DNA of 64,000 bases from Candidatus Poribacteria bacterium (GTDB lineage Bacteria > Abyssobacteria > SURF-5), in assembly GCA_016215705.1 (NCBI GenBank), contig JACRIR010000003.1, forward strand, positions 3,178 through 67,177. The letters are read 5' to 3'. A model generated the notes under the pieces. That model worked only from the letters and a program-made list of their open reading frames with translations. It did not search any database and had not been told where the DNA came from. The position numbers were made by a program, and so were the translations under genes. Positions 44,729 to 53,207 of the stretch are shown here, one piece after another (the first letter of the stretch is position 1; every line of letters starts with the position of its first letter).

Positions 44729-45613
44729 CTATTCTCTCTTCCTCGCCACCGCCAGCAGCTCGAATTCTCTGTGCGCCAGCCGCTCCAGTTGGGAGAAGAA
44801 CCGCACGATAAGCCGCTCAAGTTGCGTCCCGCGCGCCTTTATGGCGGGGATCGTCTTCCGGGTAATCTCGAGTGTCTCGAATCCGTTCTTCTCGAGAATT
44901 TCTCTAAGGTTGTCTTCGGAATAGTAGAACAGGTGAAACTCGTGGTAGAGTTTGCGGACAGGATACGTGATTGTCCCGGCGCTCAGCCGGTATATAACGT
45001 CTGCAACCAGTCGCAGCAGCGATTGCTGGTTAGGGGTGTTCAAGAACAACACTCCATCGGACTTTAAGATTCGATACGTGTGCTGCAATTGCTCGTTCGG
45101 GTCTACAAAATGCTCAAAGGCGTCGTTGAAAGAGACCGCATCAAACTCTTTTTCGCAGAACCCGGCATCTCTCATCTCCCCGGACAATACATTTGTTCCC
45201 GCTCTCTTTGAGGCGACAGAGGCGGCATGTTGGGAAATATCTATTCCACTGATGTTCCAGCCGCGCTCCTTCGCAACAATCAAAAACGTGCCGAAACCGC
45301 AGCCGACGTCGAGTATTCGGCCCCGCGTCGGCTTGTATTTCTCCAGTAAATCCAGCCCGACGTGGAACGACTCGACCTTCTCGCGAAATGACTTTTGAGA
45401 GGCGTCTTCGGCGGTGTAGTAGTCTTTACGCTCATCATAATAGTCGGCTGAATAGTAGGAACGCGCGTCAAACTCATTCTGCTGGCTGATGGCGTTGAAC
45501 ACAAGCCTGCAATCCGCGCACTCCCAAATACTCAAGCCCGGAACGTCATATCGCGGCGACACTTTCTGTGAGCCGCATAGAACACAATGGGTTCGTGCAG
45601 ACGTCATTGCCAT
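44729..45613 (-). CDS. Class I SAM-dependent methyltransferase with N-terminal zinc ribbon
   Basis: A 294-residue protein. Residues 9-38 hold a CVLCGS ... WECADC ribbon; residues 95-210 are the methyltransferase domain with GRILDVGCGFGTFL (SAM motif), ISGIDIS, FDAVSFNDAFEHF and the post-motif YRILKSDGVLFLNTPN. The combination is common in sugar-modifying methyltransferases of glycan clusters. The start overlaps the stop of the GT2 gene, so the two are translated together on the minus strand. Confidence 0.88.
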   Translation of the reverse strand: MAMTSARTHCVLCGSQKVSPRYDVPGLSIWECADCRLVFNAISQQNEFDARSYYSADYYDERKDYYTAEDASQKSFREKVESFHVGLDLLEKYKPTRGRILDVGCGFGTFLIVAKERGWNISGIDISQHAASVASKRAGTNVLSGEMRDAGFCEKEFDAVSFNDAFEHFVDPNEQLQHTYRILKSDGVLFLNTPNQQSLLRLVADVIYRLSAGTITYPVRKLYHEFHLFYYSEDNLREILEKNGFETLEITRKTIPAIKARGTQLERLIVRFFSQLERLAHREFELLAVARKRE

Positions 45614-46407
45614 TTCCCCGCCAACTTCCGCAACAACAGGTCGGCGTAGTCCTTCCTCAGATAACGGAGTATGCTCCGTATGTGGATGGTTATCTTGCGG
45701 TGCAGAACACTCTTTCGTTCACGCTCGAGGAAATGAACGATGGTCGCCTGCGGTATGTATATAACCTTTTTCCCGAGCTTTCTAGCGCGATAACAGTAGT
45801 CTATATCTTCATACAGATAAAAAAAGCCTTCGTCGAACAAGCCGATCTCATCTGTTGCGCTTTTACGGATGATCAGCGCGGCGCCATACATCCAATCGAC
45901 CTCCCGAAGTTCCGCATGGTCCCACCGGTTCATCGAGTAATCAGTCACGTACCTCGAGTTGGGGAAATAATCACGTATGAAGGTACCTTCGATAAGGATG
46001 TGCAGCGGCGAAGGGAATGGACGACACGAGAGTTGCAGCCTATTGTCCCTGTATACCAGCTTCGGCCCGCCGACTGCCGCCTCCGGATGCGCATCCATCG
46101 CGGCCACCAGCGCAGGAATCGCCCCGGGCAATACCAACGTATCAACGTCCAGCGACAGGATATACTTCCCCCTTGCTTTCCTTAATATCGTGTTCCTCGC
46201 CTTGGTGACACCCTCATTCCGGGAGTTCCTTATGAGTGTGACGTCCGGATAATTTCTCTCGAGTTCCTCGATGGTCCCATCCTCGGAGTAGTTGTCAACG
46301 ACAATAATCTCCCTCTGTACGCTGCCTCCGTTAGTCCTGATGGAATCGAGAAGCTGTGTCAACAACTTCCTGGAGTTCCAGGTGATAATTCCTATCGTTA
46401 TTTCCAT
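45604..46407 (-). CDS. Glycosyltransferase family 2
   Basis: A 267-residue GT-A protein: TIGIITWNSRKLLTQLLDSI, IIVVDNYSEDGT, the DVDTLV acidic motif (DXD position), and VDWMYGAALIIRK with FYLYEDIDYCYRARKLG near the C-terminus. These rhamnosyl- or mannosyl-type GT2 hallmarks suit a polysaccharide gene. The C-terminal part has several basic residues and may be membrane associated. It is the first gene of the minus-strand pair with the methyltransferase. Confidence 0.9.
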   Translation of the reverse strand: MEITIGIITWNSRKLLTQLLDSIRTNGGSVQREIIVVDNYSEDGTIEELERNYPDVTLIRNSRNEGVTKARNTILRKARGKYILSLDVDTLVLPGAIPALVAAMDAHPEAAVGGPKLVYRDNRLQLSCRPFPSPLHILIEGTFIRDYFPNSRYVTDYSMNRWDHAELREVDWMYGAALIIRKSATDEIGLFDEGFFYLYEDIDYCYRARKLGKKVIYIPQATIVHFLERERKSVLHRKITIHIRSILRYLRKDYADLLLRKLAGKWQ

Positions 46408-46442
46408 TCGGTTACTCTCATTCGCTATGGATGAACTTAGTG

Positions 46443-46568
46443 CAGCACGGCCCCAACCAAATGGCGCAACATCGGGCGCGATGAATCGCGCCCCTACAGA
46501 GCGTCCCGGAAAATCGGGGACGCGATTAAGAAATCACGACATGGATTTACGATTTCAAAGGAAAGTAG
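46443..46568. repeat. Composite dispersed repeat, copy B (truncated)
   Basis: It has AGCACGGCC-CCAACCAAAT, the palindrome GGGCGCGATGAATCGCGCCC (46474-46493) and a fragment AAAATCGGGGACGCGAT that looks like half of a GGGGACAC hairpin. The region 46408-46699 has no gene. Confidence 0.55.
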
Positions 46569-46699
46569 CAGACCATTTGCGCTCGCAAGAGTTATGGCAC
46601 ATGATTTCTCTAACAAAACGGCTTACCTGGCTATGTGGTGGTTCGGGGTTGGATTGAGAAGATGTAACAAGTGTGCGCTGTAAGCACTGATGCGCCTGG

Positions 46700-46772
46700 C
46701 GTCCCCAAGGGGAGTCGAACCCCTGTTGCCGACGTGAAAGGCCGGAGTCCTGGGCCACTAGACGATGGGGAC
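46700..46772 (-). tRNA. tRNA-Glu (anticodon UUC)
   Basis: Minus-strand cloverleaf: acceptor GTCCCCA/TGGGGAC, a TTC anticodon in the CTTTCAC loop, T-loop GGTTCGACTCC, discriminator G. CCA is not encoded. It lies nine bases from tRNA-Lys and is probably transcribed with it. Confidence 0.95.
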
Positions 46773-46781
46773 ATCGAGGAG

Positions 46782-46854
46782 TGAGTGGGGAGGGATTCGA
46801 ACCCTCGACCACCGGCTTAAAAGGCCGATGCTCTGCCACCTGAGCTACCCACCC
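46782..46854 (-). tRNA. tRNA-Lys (anticodon UUU)
   Basis: Minus-strand cloverleaf: acceptor GGGTGGG/CCCACTC (one G-U pair), D-loop with AGCTCAGGTGGCAGAGC, TTT anticodon in the CTTTTAA loop, T-loop GGTTCGAATCC, discriminator A. Confidence 0.95.
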
Positions 46855-46905
46855 GATGGGCTGTAAATCCTCGGGATTTTGTGCGGCCACGGTTACAAAA
46901 AATAT

Positions 46906-46931
46906 AAGCCCTCACCACACAGCGGGGGCTT
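46906..46931 (-). terminator. Terminator-like hairpin between tRNA promoter and tRNA-Lys
   Basis: Minus-strand AAGCCC (46931-46926) pairs with GGGCTT (46911-46906), followed by ATATTTTTT. Transcription from 46975-46948 would meet it after about 35 bases, so it may attenuate the tRNA operon or end a small RNA. Confidence 0.5.
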
Positions 46932-46947
46932 CCAACGCCTGTGAACA

Positions 46948-46975
46948 ATTATACACTTTTCTCCGTCTTTGTCAA
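46948..46975 (-). promoter_or_regulatory. Promoter of the tRNA-Lys/tRNA-Glu unit
   Basis: Minus-strand TTGACA (46975-46970), 16-base spacer, TATAAT (46953-46948). Confidence 0.75.
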
Positions 46976-47161
46976 ATGGCTCGGTGCATTTCGATCTTGT
47001 CCCTCTTCCCCCCGAGGGGAAGACACATAAAAGCAAAGAATCTCTTCTGAGTGAACAAATACCATCACGGTAGCGAGCCTTGTAAGTCTGACAATGCGGA
47101 GTTCGCCTTTCTCCCGATGCGCCATTTATGGCGCGTTTCCCGGGGCAGGCGCTTCCGTAAA

Positions 47162-47190
47162 TTGACTTTTGTTCCCTTGCTTGTTACAAT
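47162..47190 (+). promoter_or_regulatory. Promoter for the alpha/beta hydrolase gene
   Basis: TTGACT (47162-47167), 17-base spacer, TACAAT (47185-47190), about 70 bases ahead of the ATG at 47261. Confidence 0.65.
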
Positions 47191-47260
47191 GTGACAGCCT
47201 TTTCTCTCGCATCGCAAGAGCAGTAACTGCCTGAACTTGGGAGGGTGTAAAGTAAGTTCG

Positions 47261-48031
47261 ATGAAGGTAACAGGGGTGGCCTCCCGAAAATTGTTCTTCA
47301 AAGACGCTCGACCCGAGCAACGTATGTCGGCTGCGACTCTCCTGCTTGTGCATGGGGCAGGTGGCAGTCACCTCACGTGGCGCCGTCAGTTTGATAAGCT
47401 CTCGGATAAATTCCGCATAATCGCCATTGATCTGCCGGGCCACGGCCGCTCCGAAGGCGGCGGTGAAGTCACCGTACCGGCTTATTGCCGCCACGTTCTC
47501 GATCTAATGGAGTCGCTCGACCTTCGCAACGTTGTCCTTGGCGGACACTCGATGGGTGGAGCCATCGCCCTCGAGATAGCGCTGATGGGCTCAAGCAGGG
47601 TCGGCGCCCTGCTCCTCGTGGGCACTGGCGCAAGACTGCGAGTGCTGCCGGCGATTTTTTCGATCATTCGCGAAGATTTCGTCGTCGCGATAGAGGGTGT
47701 GGGCAACTTTATGTTTGGCTCCGGCGCTTCGGGTGACCTTATCAATGAGGAAAAACAGTTGCTTGCGAAGAATTCCGGCGACATAATGCTGAAGGATTTC
47801 ACGGCGTGTGATTCATTTGACGCGAAGGACAGAGTCGGCTCCATAAGTCTGCCGACTTTGATTGTCTGCGGGAAGGAGGACAGGCTCACGCCCTCCAAGT
47901 ATTCCGAGTTCCTGCACGAGAAGATAGCCGGCAGCGAAGCTGTTTTCTTCGACGAATGCGGCCATATGCCGATGCTGGAACAGAGCGACAAGTTTAACAA
48001 CTGTGTTTCGTCGTTTCTGCTGAAGCTCTAG
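47261..48031 (+). CDS. Alpha/beta hydrolase
   Basis: ATG 47261 is chosen (256 residues); TTG 47237 is upstream in frame. Catalytic residues are visible: oxyanion HGAGGSHLTW, nucleophile Ser in GGHSMGG, acid Asp in CGKEDRLTP and His in ECGHMPMLEQ. The fold is the classic cytoplasmic serine hydrolase; substrate cannot be predicted, with C-C hydrolase, esterase and haloperoxidase-type alternatives. The HExxH gene follows after a 12-base gap in the same operon. Confidence 0.85.
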   Translation: MKVTGVASRKLFFKDARPEQRMSAATLLLVHGAGGSHLTWRRQFDKLSDKFRIIAIDLPGHGRSEGGGEVTVPAYCRHVLDLMESLDLRNVVLGGHSMGGAIALEIALMGSSRVGALLLVGTGARLRVLPAIFSIIREDFVVAIEGVGNFMFGSGASGDLINEEKQLLAKNSGDIMLKDFTACDSFDAKDRVGSISLPTLIVCGKEDRLTPSKYSEFLHEKIAGSEAVFFDECGHMPMLEQSDKFNNCVSSFLLKL

Positions 48032-48043
48032 ATAGACAAACCC

Positions 48044-48601
48044 ATGGCGACAAAACACCGGATTGGCCGGATCGCCCGGATTCGGTATGTGGTTGATCCG
48101 CCCCCGAAGGGTTATGTGTATCCGTGCGCCATCGAGGACATCCACGAAAAACTTTCCTCATTGCCGGCCGATATGCTGCGTAATATCTCTGTTATCCGCC
48201 TCTGCAATCAGGTCAAAATGAACCGCGGGATTGACGCTCATATCTATGACGGTTCGGAAATACGCATCTATCCGGTCCCCGAGAAACTAAGATGGAATTA
48301 CGGAAGGAACAAACCAAACCCTGCCTGCGCTCAGGAGCGACTTGAGTTCGGCGCCTATTGGCAGCGAATCGATAACGAGTGGTTCCTTTGCTGGGACAAA
48401 GACCTCCTGAGAGATTACGTGCTCAACCACATTTTGATACACGAGATCGGACACAGCCTTGATACAACCTACTACGCGACCAGCCGGGGCGAGCAAATCG
48501 CCGAGGCATTCGCCCACCGCGTGGGCAGGAACCACGAGATCATACGCAGAGCGAAGAAGCGCAAGAAACGGCTGCGCCGATACGGGCACGCGAACGAATA
48601 G
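48044..48601 (+). CDS. Small HExxH gluzincin-like protein of unknown family
   Basis: A 185-residue basic protein. It has HEIGHSLDTTYYA, a zinc HExxH site, and EAFAHR 25 residues later, where the second Glu or third ligand might lie. It has no signal peptide and no known family I can name. It may be a metal-dependent peptidase or only a metal-binding relative. It follows the hydrolase by 12 bases. Confidence 0.65.
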   Translation: MATKHRIGRIARIRYVVDPPPKGYVYPCAIEDIHEKLSSLPADMLRNISVIRLCNQVKMNRGIDAHIYDGSEIRIYPVPEKLRWNYGRNKPNPACAQERLEFGAYWQRIDNEWFLCWDKDLLRDYVLNHILIHEIGHSLDTTYYATSRGEQIAEAFAHRVGRNHEIIRRAKKRKKRLRRYGHANE

Positions 48602-48719
48602 GCGAGAAGCAAAAGGAGTAAGGCGAAAGGCAGGAAAGGAAGAAAAAGGAAAGAAAAAAGGGATGGAAAGGTTCAAAGAAACGGAAAAGGGGAATGAAGC
48701 GAAGAGGAAGAACAAGATT

Positions 48720-48745
48720 GTCATTCTGAGCGAAGCGAAGAATCT
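48720..48745 (+). repeat. ATTCTGAGCGAAGCGAAGAATCT dispersed repeat
   Basis: One copy, with a degenerate inverted partner at 48783-48805 (CTTCGTTCAGAATGAC). The 48602-48957 gap holds purine-rich low-complexity DNA and these repeats, with no gene. Confidence 0.6.
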
Positions 48746-48957
48746 GAATAGATGCGAAGGCGTGGAAGTCGAGGACGAGCTTCTTCCCTTCGTTCAGAAT
48801 GACGGTTATCGTCGGAATGTCACCCGACGATTGTGCAACAGAATCTGAGAATCGTACTGCCAGGAATCCGCCGCGTCTCACGCGGCGCCGCTTTCGCCCT
48901 TTTGTTGAGTTCAGACCTCGAATTTTCGACCTTAGGCCACAATCAGAGGAGACTTCA

Positions 48958-49569
48958 ATGGAGATTGAACGCGACCGCACCGTTGTGAAACGTGGACTCA
49001 AGCTTCTCATAGGGAAGGTGATTCTTGGCGCGATTGCCGCCGCTGCGGCTATGGCTCTCATGAGGGTTCTCGGCACAGGAGAGATAATTGTGGCCTTGTT
49101 CATTGGACTTGTTCCGGGGCTGGCGGAAAGGTCGTTGAAGAAGCTTGTGGCAGGCGCGCTGCTCGGGGCGATAGGATACCTTGCGGGGGCGCGCGTCGGC
49201 GCGCTTGTTGCGAAGTCAGCCAGCGGAGTCCCACTCGGGCATTGGGCCGTGACCGGGGCATTCATTGGAGTTACAGCCGGCTTCTCTCGGAAGCCCGCAC
49301 AGTGGTTCTCTTTCCGGATTGTGGTGTGGTCGCTGGGGGCGGTTTACGGATTTCTGCTCGGATTCATTTTCGGCATCGTTGGCGACATCGCAGGTTTTCT
49401 CACAGTTCCGGCGCATTTCCTGGGATTGTTCTACTATATGAGGGAAGTCTCGCTTCTGTGCGCGGGTGTCTTTGTGAGTCTCGCAGCGGCCATCGCGAGT
49501 ATACTATCAGCATTGGTTGATAACGCTCTCTGGCGCGTGGCGAGGTCCGTCGAAAAGCTCGGCGGCTGA
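48958..49569 (+). CDS. Small polytopic membrane protein of unknown function
   Basis: ATG 48958 after AGAGGA; the frame upstream is not coding-like. It has 203 residues with about five glycine/alanine-rich hydrophobic spans (ALFIGLVPGLAERSLKKLVAGALLGAIGYLAGARVGALVA and similar). Recurrent GA and GxxG patterns suggest a tightly packed helical bundle. No recognised family; it stands alone. Confidence 0.6.
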   Translation: MEIERDRTVVKRGLKLLIGKVILGAIAAAAAMALMRVLGTGEIIVALFIGLVPGLAERSLKKLVAGALLGAIGYLAGARVGALVAKSASGVPLGHWAVTGAFIGVTAGFSRKPAQWFSFRIVVWSLGAVYGFLLGFIFGIVGDIAGFLTVPAHFLGLFYYMREVSLLCAGVFVSLAAAIASILSALVDNALWRVARSVEKLGG

Positions 49570-49652
49570 TTCCCGCGAGGCCAAGCGTAGCGGCATGAGT
49601 CAGAGAACCGTAAACTGTAGACTGTGAACCGCAAACCGTTTTTGGGGGGAAA

Positions 49653-50708
49653 ATGCATAAGAAACTCAAGAGTGAAAGAATCACTGAAAACACTCGCCGG
49701 AGAATGCGCGTCTCGAGGCGCGAATTCATCTGCGCTGCTGCGGGAGCGGGGGGCGCCCTTCTGGCCGGCCAGTACATTGGCTGTTCAACGGGCTCGCAAT
49801 TACCGCGAAAAGGGCTCGGGAACTTGTTCATGGAGGGAGAAAAACCCATTCTCGTGGCAGTGGAGGGCACTGACTTCAAGCGAATGCTCGAGGCGGGACT
49901 TGATGCTCTCGGTGGGCTGAAGAAACTCGTTGCAGGCAAGAACGTTGTCCTGAAGCCTAACGTTGTCGCTTCTCAGCCCCCGCCCGTGACAACGGACCCG
50001 GAAGCTCTGGCCACCGTGGCCGACTTAGCGCGAACAGCCGGTGCGGGTTTGCTGACAGCGTGCGATTCCAACAGCAGCGGAGTCGGCAAAGCCGGGAAAT
50101 TTGAAGACACAGGCTATCCCGCTTATTTGAAGCGAGCCGGGGTTGCGCTCGATGCCATTGATTTCGGCGACCGCATGGAGCATGTGTTTGTCAGCAAGGA
50201 AAGCTGGCGGGCGAATTCAACCATCGGCGTTGTGAAGACTCTCCAGCAAGCCGATGTAATCATCAACCTCCCCATGGTGAAGCGGCACGGCGCCGCGCGT
50301 TTCACCTGCGCGCTCAAGAACCATTTCGGCTCCGTTTACGGACCGCTCCGGTTCGTGGCCCACAACAAGATGGAATCAGGCGGCGACGAGGGCAAAGCGC
50401 TTTTTGACACGACCCTCGCCGAATTCGCCGACGCCGTGAGACCCGAACTTAATATAGTCGACGCGCGCGCATTACTGATCCGCGGCGGCCCTTCGCTTTC
50501 GGGAAAAGCGGAAGTAAAATCCGGCATCAACAAAATAATCCTCTGTGGAGATATGGTGGCGACGGATGCTTATTGCTCACGGCTCATGCAGGAGTCTGAT
50601 GACACATTCTCCCCCGATATGATATCCTTTCAATTGGAGATGGCCGTCAAGCTGGGCCTCGGACAAAATGACCTGAACAAAGTGGTCATCAAGGAAATCG
50701 TCGTGTAG
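49653..50708 (+). CDS. Tat-exported DUF362 domain protein
   Basis: A 351-residue protein. ATG 49653 follows GGGGGG, and the Tat motif SRREFI (21-26) is followed by a hydrophobic run and C44. The body is DUF362: VVLKPNVVAS, PTTDPEALATVADLAR-like segment, DVIINLPMVKRHG, CALKNHFGSVYG and NIVDARALLIRGGP. Unlike the gene at 700 it has no ferredoxin tail; a membrane polyferredoxin is encoded at 52190. The twin-arginine signal implies folding with a cofactor before export. Confidence 0.88.
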   Translation: MHKKLKSERITENTRRRMRVSRREFICAAAGAGGALLAGQYIGCSTGSQLPRKGLGNLFMEGEKPILVAVEGTDFKRMLEAGLDALGGLKKLVAGKNVVLKPNVVASQPPPVTTDPEALATVADLARTAGAGLLTACDSNSSGVGKAGKFEDTGYPAYLKRAGVALDAIDFGDRMEHVFVSKESWRANSTIGVVKTLQQADVIINLPMVKRHGAARFTCALKNHFGSVYGPLRFVAHNKMESGGDEGKALFDTTLAEFADAVRPELNIVDARALLIRGGPSLSGKAEVKSGINKIILCGDMVATDAYCSRLMQESDDTFSPDMISFQLEMAVKLGLGQNDLNKVVIKEIVV

Positions 50709-50786
50709 GACCGAATTCATTCAGTTAATCAGCGGCAGTGTTTCGTAAGCGTTAAGGGGGCGGAGACACCAACCGGCCCATAATTC

Positions 50787-50813
50787 GGGGACACGATGCC
50801 GCATCGTGTCCAC
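50787..50813 (+). repeat. GGGGACACG-type palindromic repeat 6 (arms degenerate)
   Basis: GGACACGATGC-c-GCATCGTGTCC with outer arms (TAATTCGG and ACCCATC) that no longer pair. A GCGCAATTTATTGCGC palindrome at 50881-50896, related to the composite repeat, follows. No gene in 50709-50989. Confidence 0.65.
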
Positions 50814-50989
50814 CCATCAAGGAACAAATGCCGATTTCACAGGAAAGGTTTTCAGAATTCGTGACACAATTACTGTAGCGGCGCAATTTATTGCGCCCGC
50901 GCCGGCCTCTTTGGGCGCGAACCTATTCGCACTGAATGTTATCCGTTCAGGCGATTGAAACGCGAAGCGAATTTATTGGAGGATATCGC

Positions 50990-51949
50990 TTGAAAAACTT
51001 TGCCGGAGCAATCTCATGCATCCTGCTGAGCATCATGATTGTAAGCTGCAAACACGACTCGGCGCAGCAAAGCGGCGTGGCGAGGGCAACGACGGCGGAA
51101 GAGAACGAAGCACAACGACTTCTGCCCTCCGCCGCCGATCTCGATGGCTGGCAACCGGAGGGCAAATCAAGAACTTATAGCGGCGAAGCTCTCTTCGAGC
51201 ATATCGACGGCGGCGCCGACATCTATTTCGAGTACGGGTTCGTAACGCTTGTAACCCAGCATTACGCCAAGGCGGACACGACCCTTTCCCTCGAGATATA
51301 TTGCATGAAAGACGCGCCGGCTGCATTCGGAATATACTCGTATAATCGCCATCCCTCACTTTCTCCGGTCGAAATCGGCGATAAGGGAGTAATTCATCCC
51401 AATGGCCTCTACTTCTGGAAGGCAAAATACTATGTTGACATCCGCCAGGCAGGACCGGCCACAGTGGCAAATGAGGATTTTGTTGCTCTCGCGAAAGCGA
51501 TTGAGAAGAAGATCGGAACGACGGCTGCGCCCCTCGGATCCACGCCTCCTGAGGTCATGGAATCCCTGCCTGCCAAAGACATGGTTTCCCGCAGCGAAGT
51601 CTTTGCGCGCGGCAAGCTGGGTATCAATAACCAGGTATACGTTGCCGAAGAGGACTTGTTCGGACTTTCGGATGGCGATGCTGCCGCGATCGGACGCTAC
51701 AAAATCGGGCGGACCGAGTGTTCCCTCATCGTTGCGGAATACTCCGGGGAAGAAGCGTGTCGCAAGGCATTCAACAGATTCCGCGAGCATTTCCTTGGCA
51801 GTCAAAGCACGAAAGAGAATGAATTCATTGCGACCGCCATGCCGGCTAAGTATCATGGCGTCCGAAAAATCGGCAAGAGACTCGTCGTGGTGGCGAATGC
51901 AGACAGTCCTGAACATGCCATAGACATGCTCGGGCGCATCGCTCCGTAG
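50990..51949 (+). CDS. DUF6599-type lipoprotein
   Basis: TTG 50990 with GGAGG seven bases upstream, 319 residues. The N-terminus has a lipobox (IMIVSC). The body contains GEALFEHIDGGADIYFEYGF, YCMKDAPAAFGIYS and later SLIVAEYSGEEACRKAF, typical of DUF6599, a family of unknown function. It lies between two redox genes and so probably belongs to the same envelope electron-transfer system. Confidence 0.75.
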   Translation: MKNFAGAISCILLSIMIVSCKHDSAQQSGVARATTAEENEAQRLLPSAADLDGWQPEGKSRTYSGEALFEHIDGGADIYFEYGFVTLVTQHYAKADTTLSLEIYCMKDAPAAFGIYSYNRHPSLSPVEIGDKGVIHPNGLYFWKAKYYVDIRQAGPATVANEDFVALAKAIEKKIGTTAAPLGSTPPEVMESLPAKDMVSRSEVFARGKLGINNQVYVAEEDLFGLSDGDAAAIGRYKIGRTECSLIVAEYSGEEACRKAFNRFREHFLGSQSTKENEFIATAMPAKYHGVRKIGKRLVVVANADSPEHAIDMLGRIAP

Positions 51950-51961
51950 GAACCCGCGCAG

Positions 51962-51996
51962 ATTCGGGGACACGATGCGACATCGTGTCCCCGAAT
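51962..51996 (+). repeat. GGGGACACG-type palindromic repeat 7
   Basis: A perfect 16-bp hairpin (51962-51977 with 51981-51996) around CGA, arm ATTCGGGGACACG. Confidence 0.75.
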
Positions 51997-52049
51997 AGGC
52001 TATACGACCCGCGAGGGTGTGTAACGCGCTCAAATAGGCGGTCACAAAT

Positions 52050-52193
52050 ATGAACAAACTTAAGAACTACTTCTGGTTGATGGCGCTCGCGGCAGCGCTT
52101 GCGCTGGGCGCTTATGGTGTTTACCGTGGCGAGGCGATCGATGTATTCGAGAAGGCGCGAACAATCTGCCTTGAATGTGTGGGGATCGGATGA
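52050..52193 (+). CDS. CD1871A-type CxxC motif peptide (47 aa)
   Basis: A 47-residue protein too short for most tracks. It has one N-terminal membrane span (residues 8-25) and the end VFEKARTICLECVGIG with a CxxC, the hallmark of CD1871A-family small proteins, which often lie next to 4Fe-4S polyferredoxins. Its stop overlaps the start of the next gene by four bases. The CxxC may bind a metal or serve as a thiol relay. Confidence 0.8.
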   Translation: MNKLKNYFWLMALAAALALGAYGVYRGEAIDVFEKARTICLECVGIG

Positions 52194-53035
52194 AACGCCG
52201 CCCGTTTCAGCTCGTCAGCGCGATTATTACTAATTCGTATTTCAAGGGTCTCTTCCTCGGTCAGATTATCTATCGAGGGCCGCTCAAGTACTTCTGTGTC
52301 CCCAGCTTCAATTGCTACTCGTGTCCGCTCGCGATCTTTGCCTGCCCCATCGGCGCGATGCAGGCCGTAGCGGCCGGATTCGCGTACCAGTTTGCATACT
52401 ATGTTATCGGGCTTCTTGCGGCTGTCGGGGCGGTTGTCGGCCGGATGGCATGCGGCTGGATTTGCCCCTTCGGCCTCTTGCAGGAGTATCTCAACAAAAT
52501 CCCGTCTCCCAAGTTCGAGATTCCCCGCTTCCTGAACTACGGCAAATATGTCTTCCTTCTCGTCATGGTTATCATCATGCCTGCATTCCTGGTCGACCAG
52601 TTCGGGCTAGGGTCTCCTTACTTCTGCAAGCTCGTGTGCCCAGCAGGCACGCTCGAAGCCGGTATTCCGCTGCCCCTGCTTGCGTCAAATCTGAGGAGCC
52701 AACTGGGCGCCGTCTATGCGCTCAAACTCTCAATCCTTGTTCTGTTCCTCGCCTGGATGGTTGTCAGCCACAGGGCATTCTGTCGAACCACCTGCCCGCT
52801 CGGCGCCATTTACTCGCTGTTCAATCGAATCAGTCTATATGCCATGAGTTGGAACGCCACGACGTGCGTCAAATGCGACACCTGCTATAAGCAGTGTCCG
52901 ATGGGATTGAAAGTGTACGAGGGGCCCAACGCCGGCAACTGCATCCGCTGCCTCAAATGCCGCGACAACTGTCCCACCGGCTCCATCGCATACAACCACC
53001 GCAGCATACATACACCGAGGGCTATCACAGAATAG
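52190..53035 (+). CDS. NapH/CcoG-like membrane polyferredoxin
   Basis: ATG at 52190 overlaps the CxxC peptide stop. The 281-residue product has several spans and cysteine motifs: NCYSCPLAIFACPIGAMQ, CGWICPFG, CKLVCPAG, CRTTCPLG, and two C-terminal 4Fe-4S motifs CVKCDTCYKQCPMG and CIRCLKCRDNCPTG. This is the NapH/YccM/CcoG type that passes electrons across or into the membrane. Its partners here, a Tat-exported DUF362 protein, a DUF6599 lipoprotein and a CxxC peptide, form a conserved-looking redox set. Confidence 0.9.
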   Translation: MKRRPFQLVSAIITNSYFKGLFLGQIIYRGPLKYFCVPSFNCYSCPLAIFACPIGAMQAVAAGFAYQFAYYVIGLLAAVGAVVGRMACGWICPFGLLQEYLNKIPSPKFEIPRFLNYGKYVFLLVMVIIMPAFLVDQFGLGSPYFCKLVCPAGTLEAGIPLPLLASNLRSQLGAVYALKLSILVLFLAWMVVSHRAFCRTTCPLGAIYSLFNRISLYAMSWNATTCVKCDTCYKQCPMGLKVYEGPNAGNCIRCLKCRDNCPTGSIAYNHRSIHTPRAITE

Positions 53036-53112
53036 CCGAAAGGCGAAAGGGCAAAGGCGAAAAAGAATCAAAGTATCAGGAAGAGGTTGGAAGGTTAAGA
53101 AACAAAAAGCTC

Positions 53113-53138
53113 GTCATTCTGAGCGAAGCGAAGAATCT
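53113..53138 (+). repeat. ATTCTGAGCGAAGCGAAGAATCT dispersed repeat
   Basis: One exact copy in the short gap between convergent genes, flanked by CGAAAGGCGAAAGGG tracts in both orientations. Confidence 0.6.
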
Positions 53139-53207
53139 CCCTTTCGCCTCTTGTCTTGCGCCATTCGTCTCGGTTGTTCCCTTTCGCCTTTCGCCCTTCG
53201 CCTGTTG

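Noticed and set aside
46555-46890. Open frame of 111 codons on the minus strand
   Set aside because: It runs through the two tRNA genes and shows no coding pattern.
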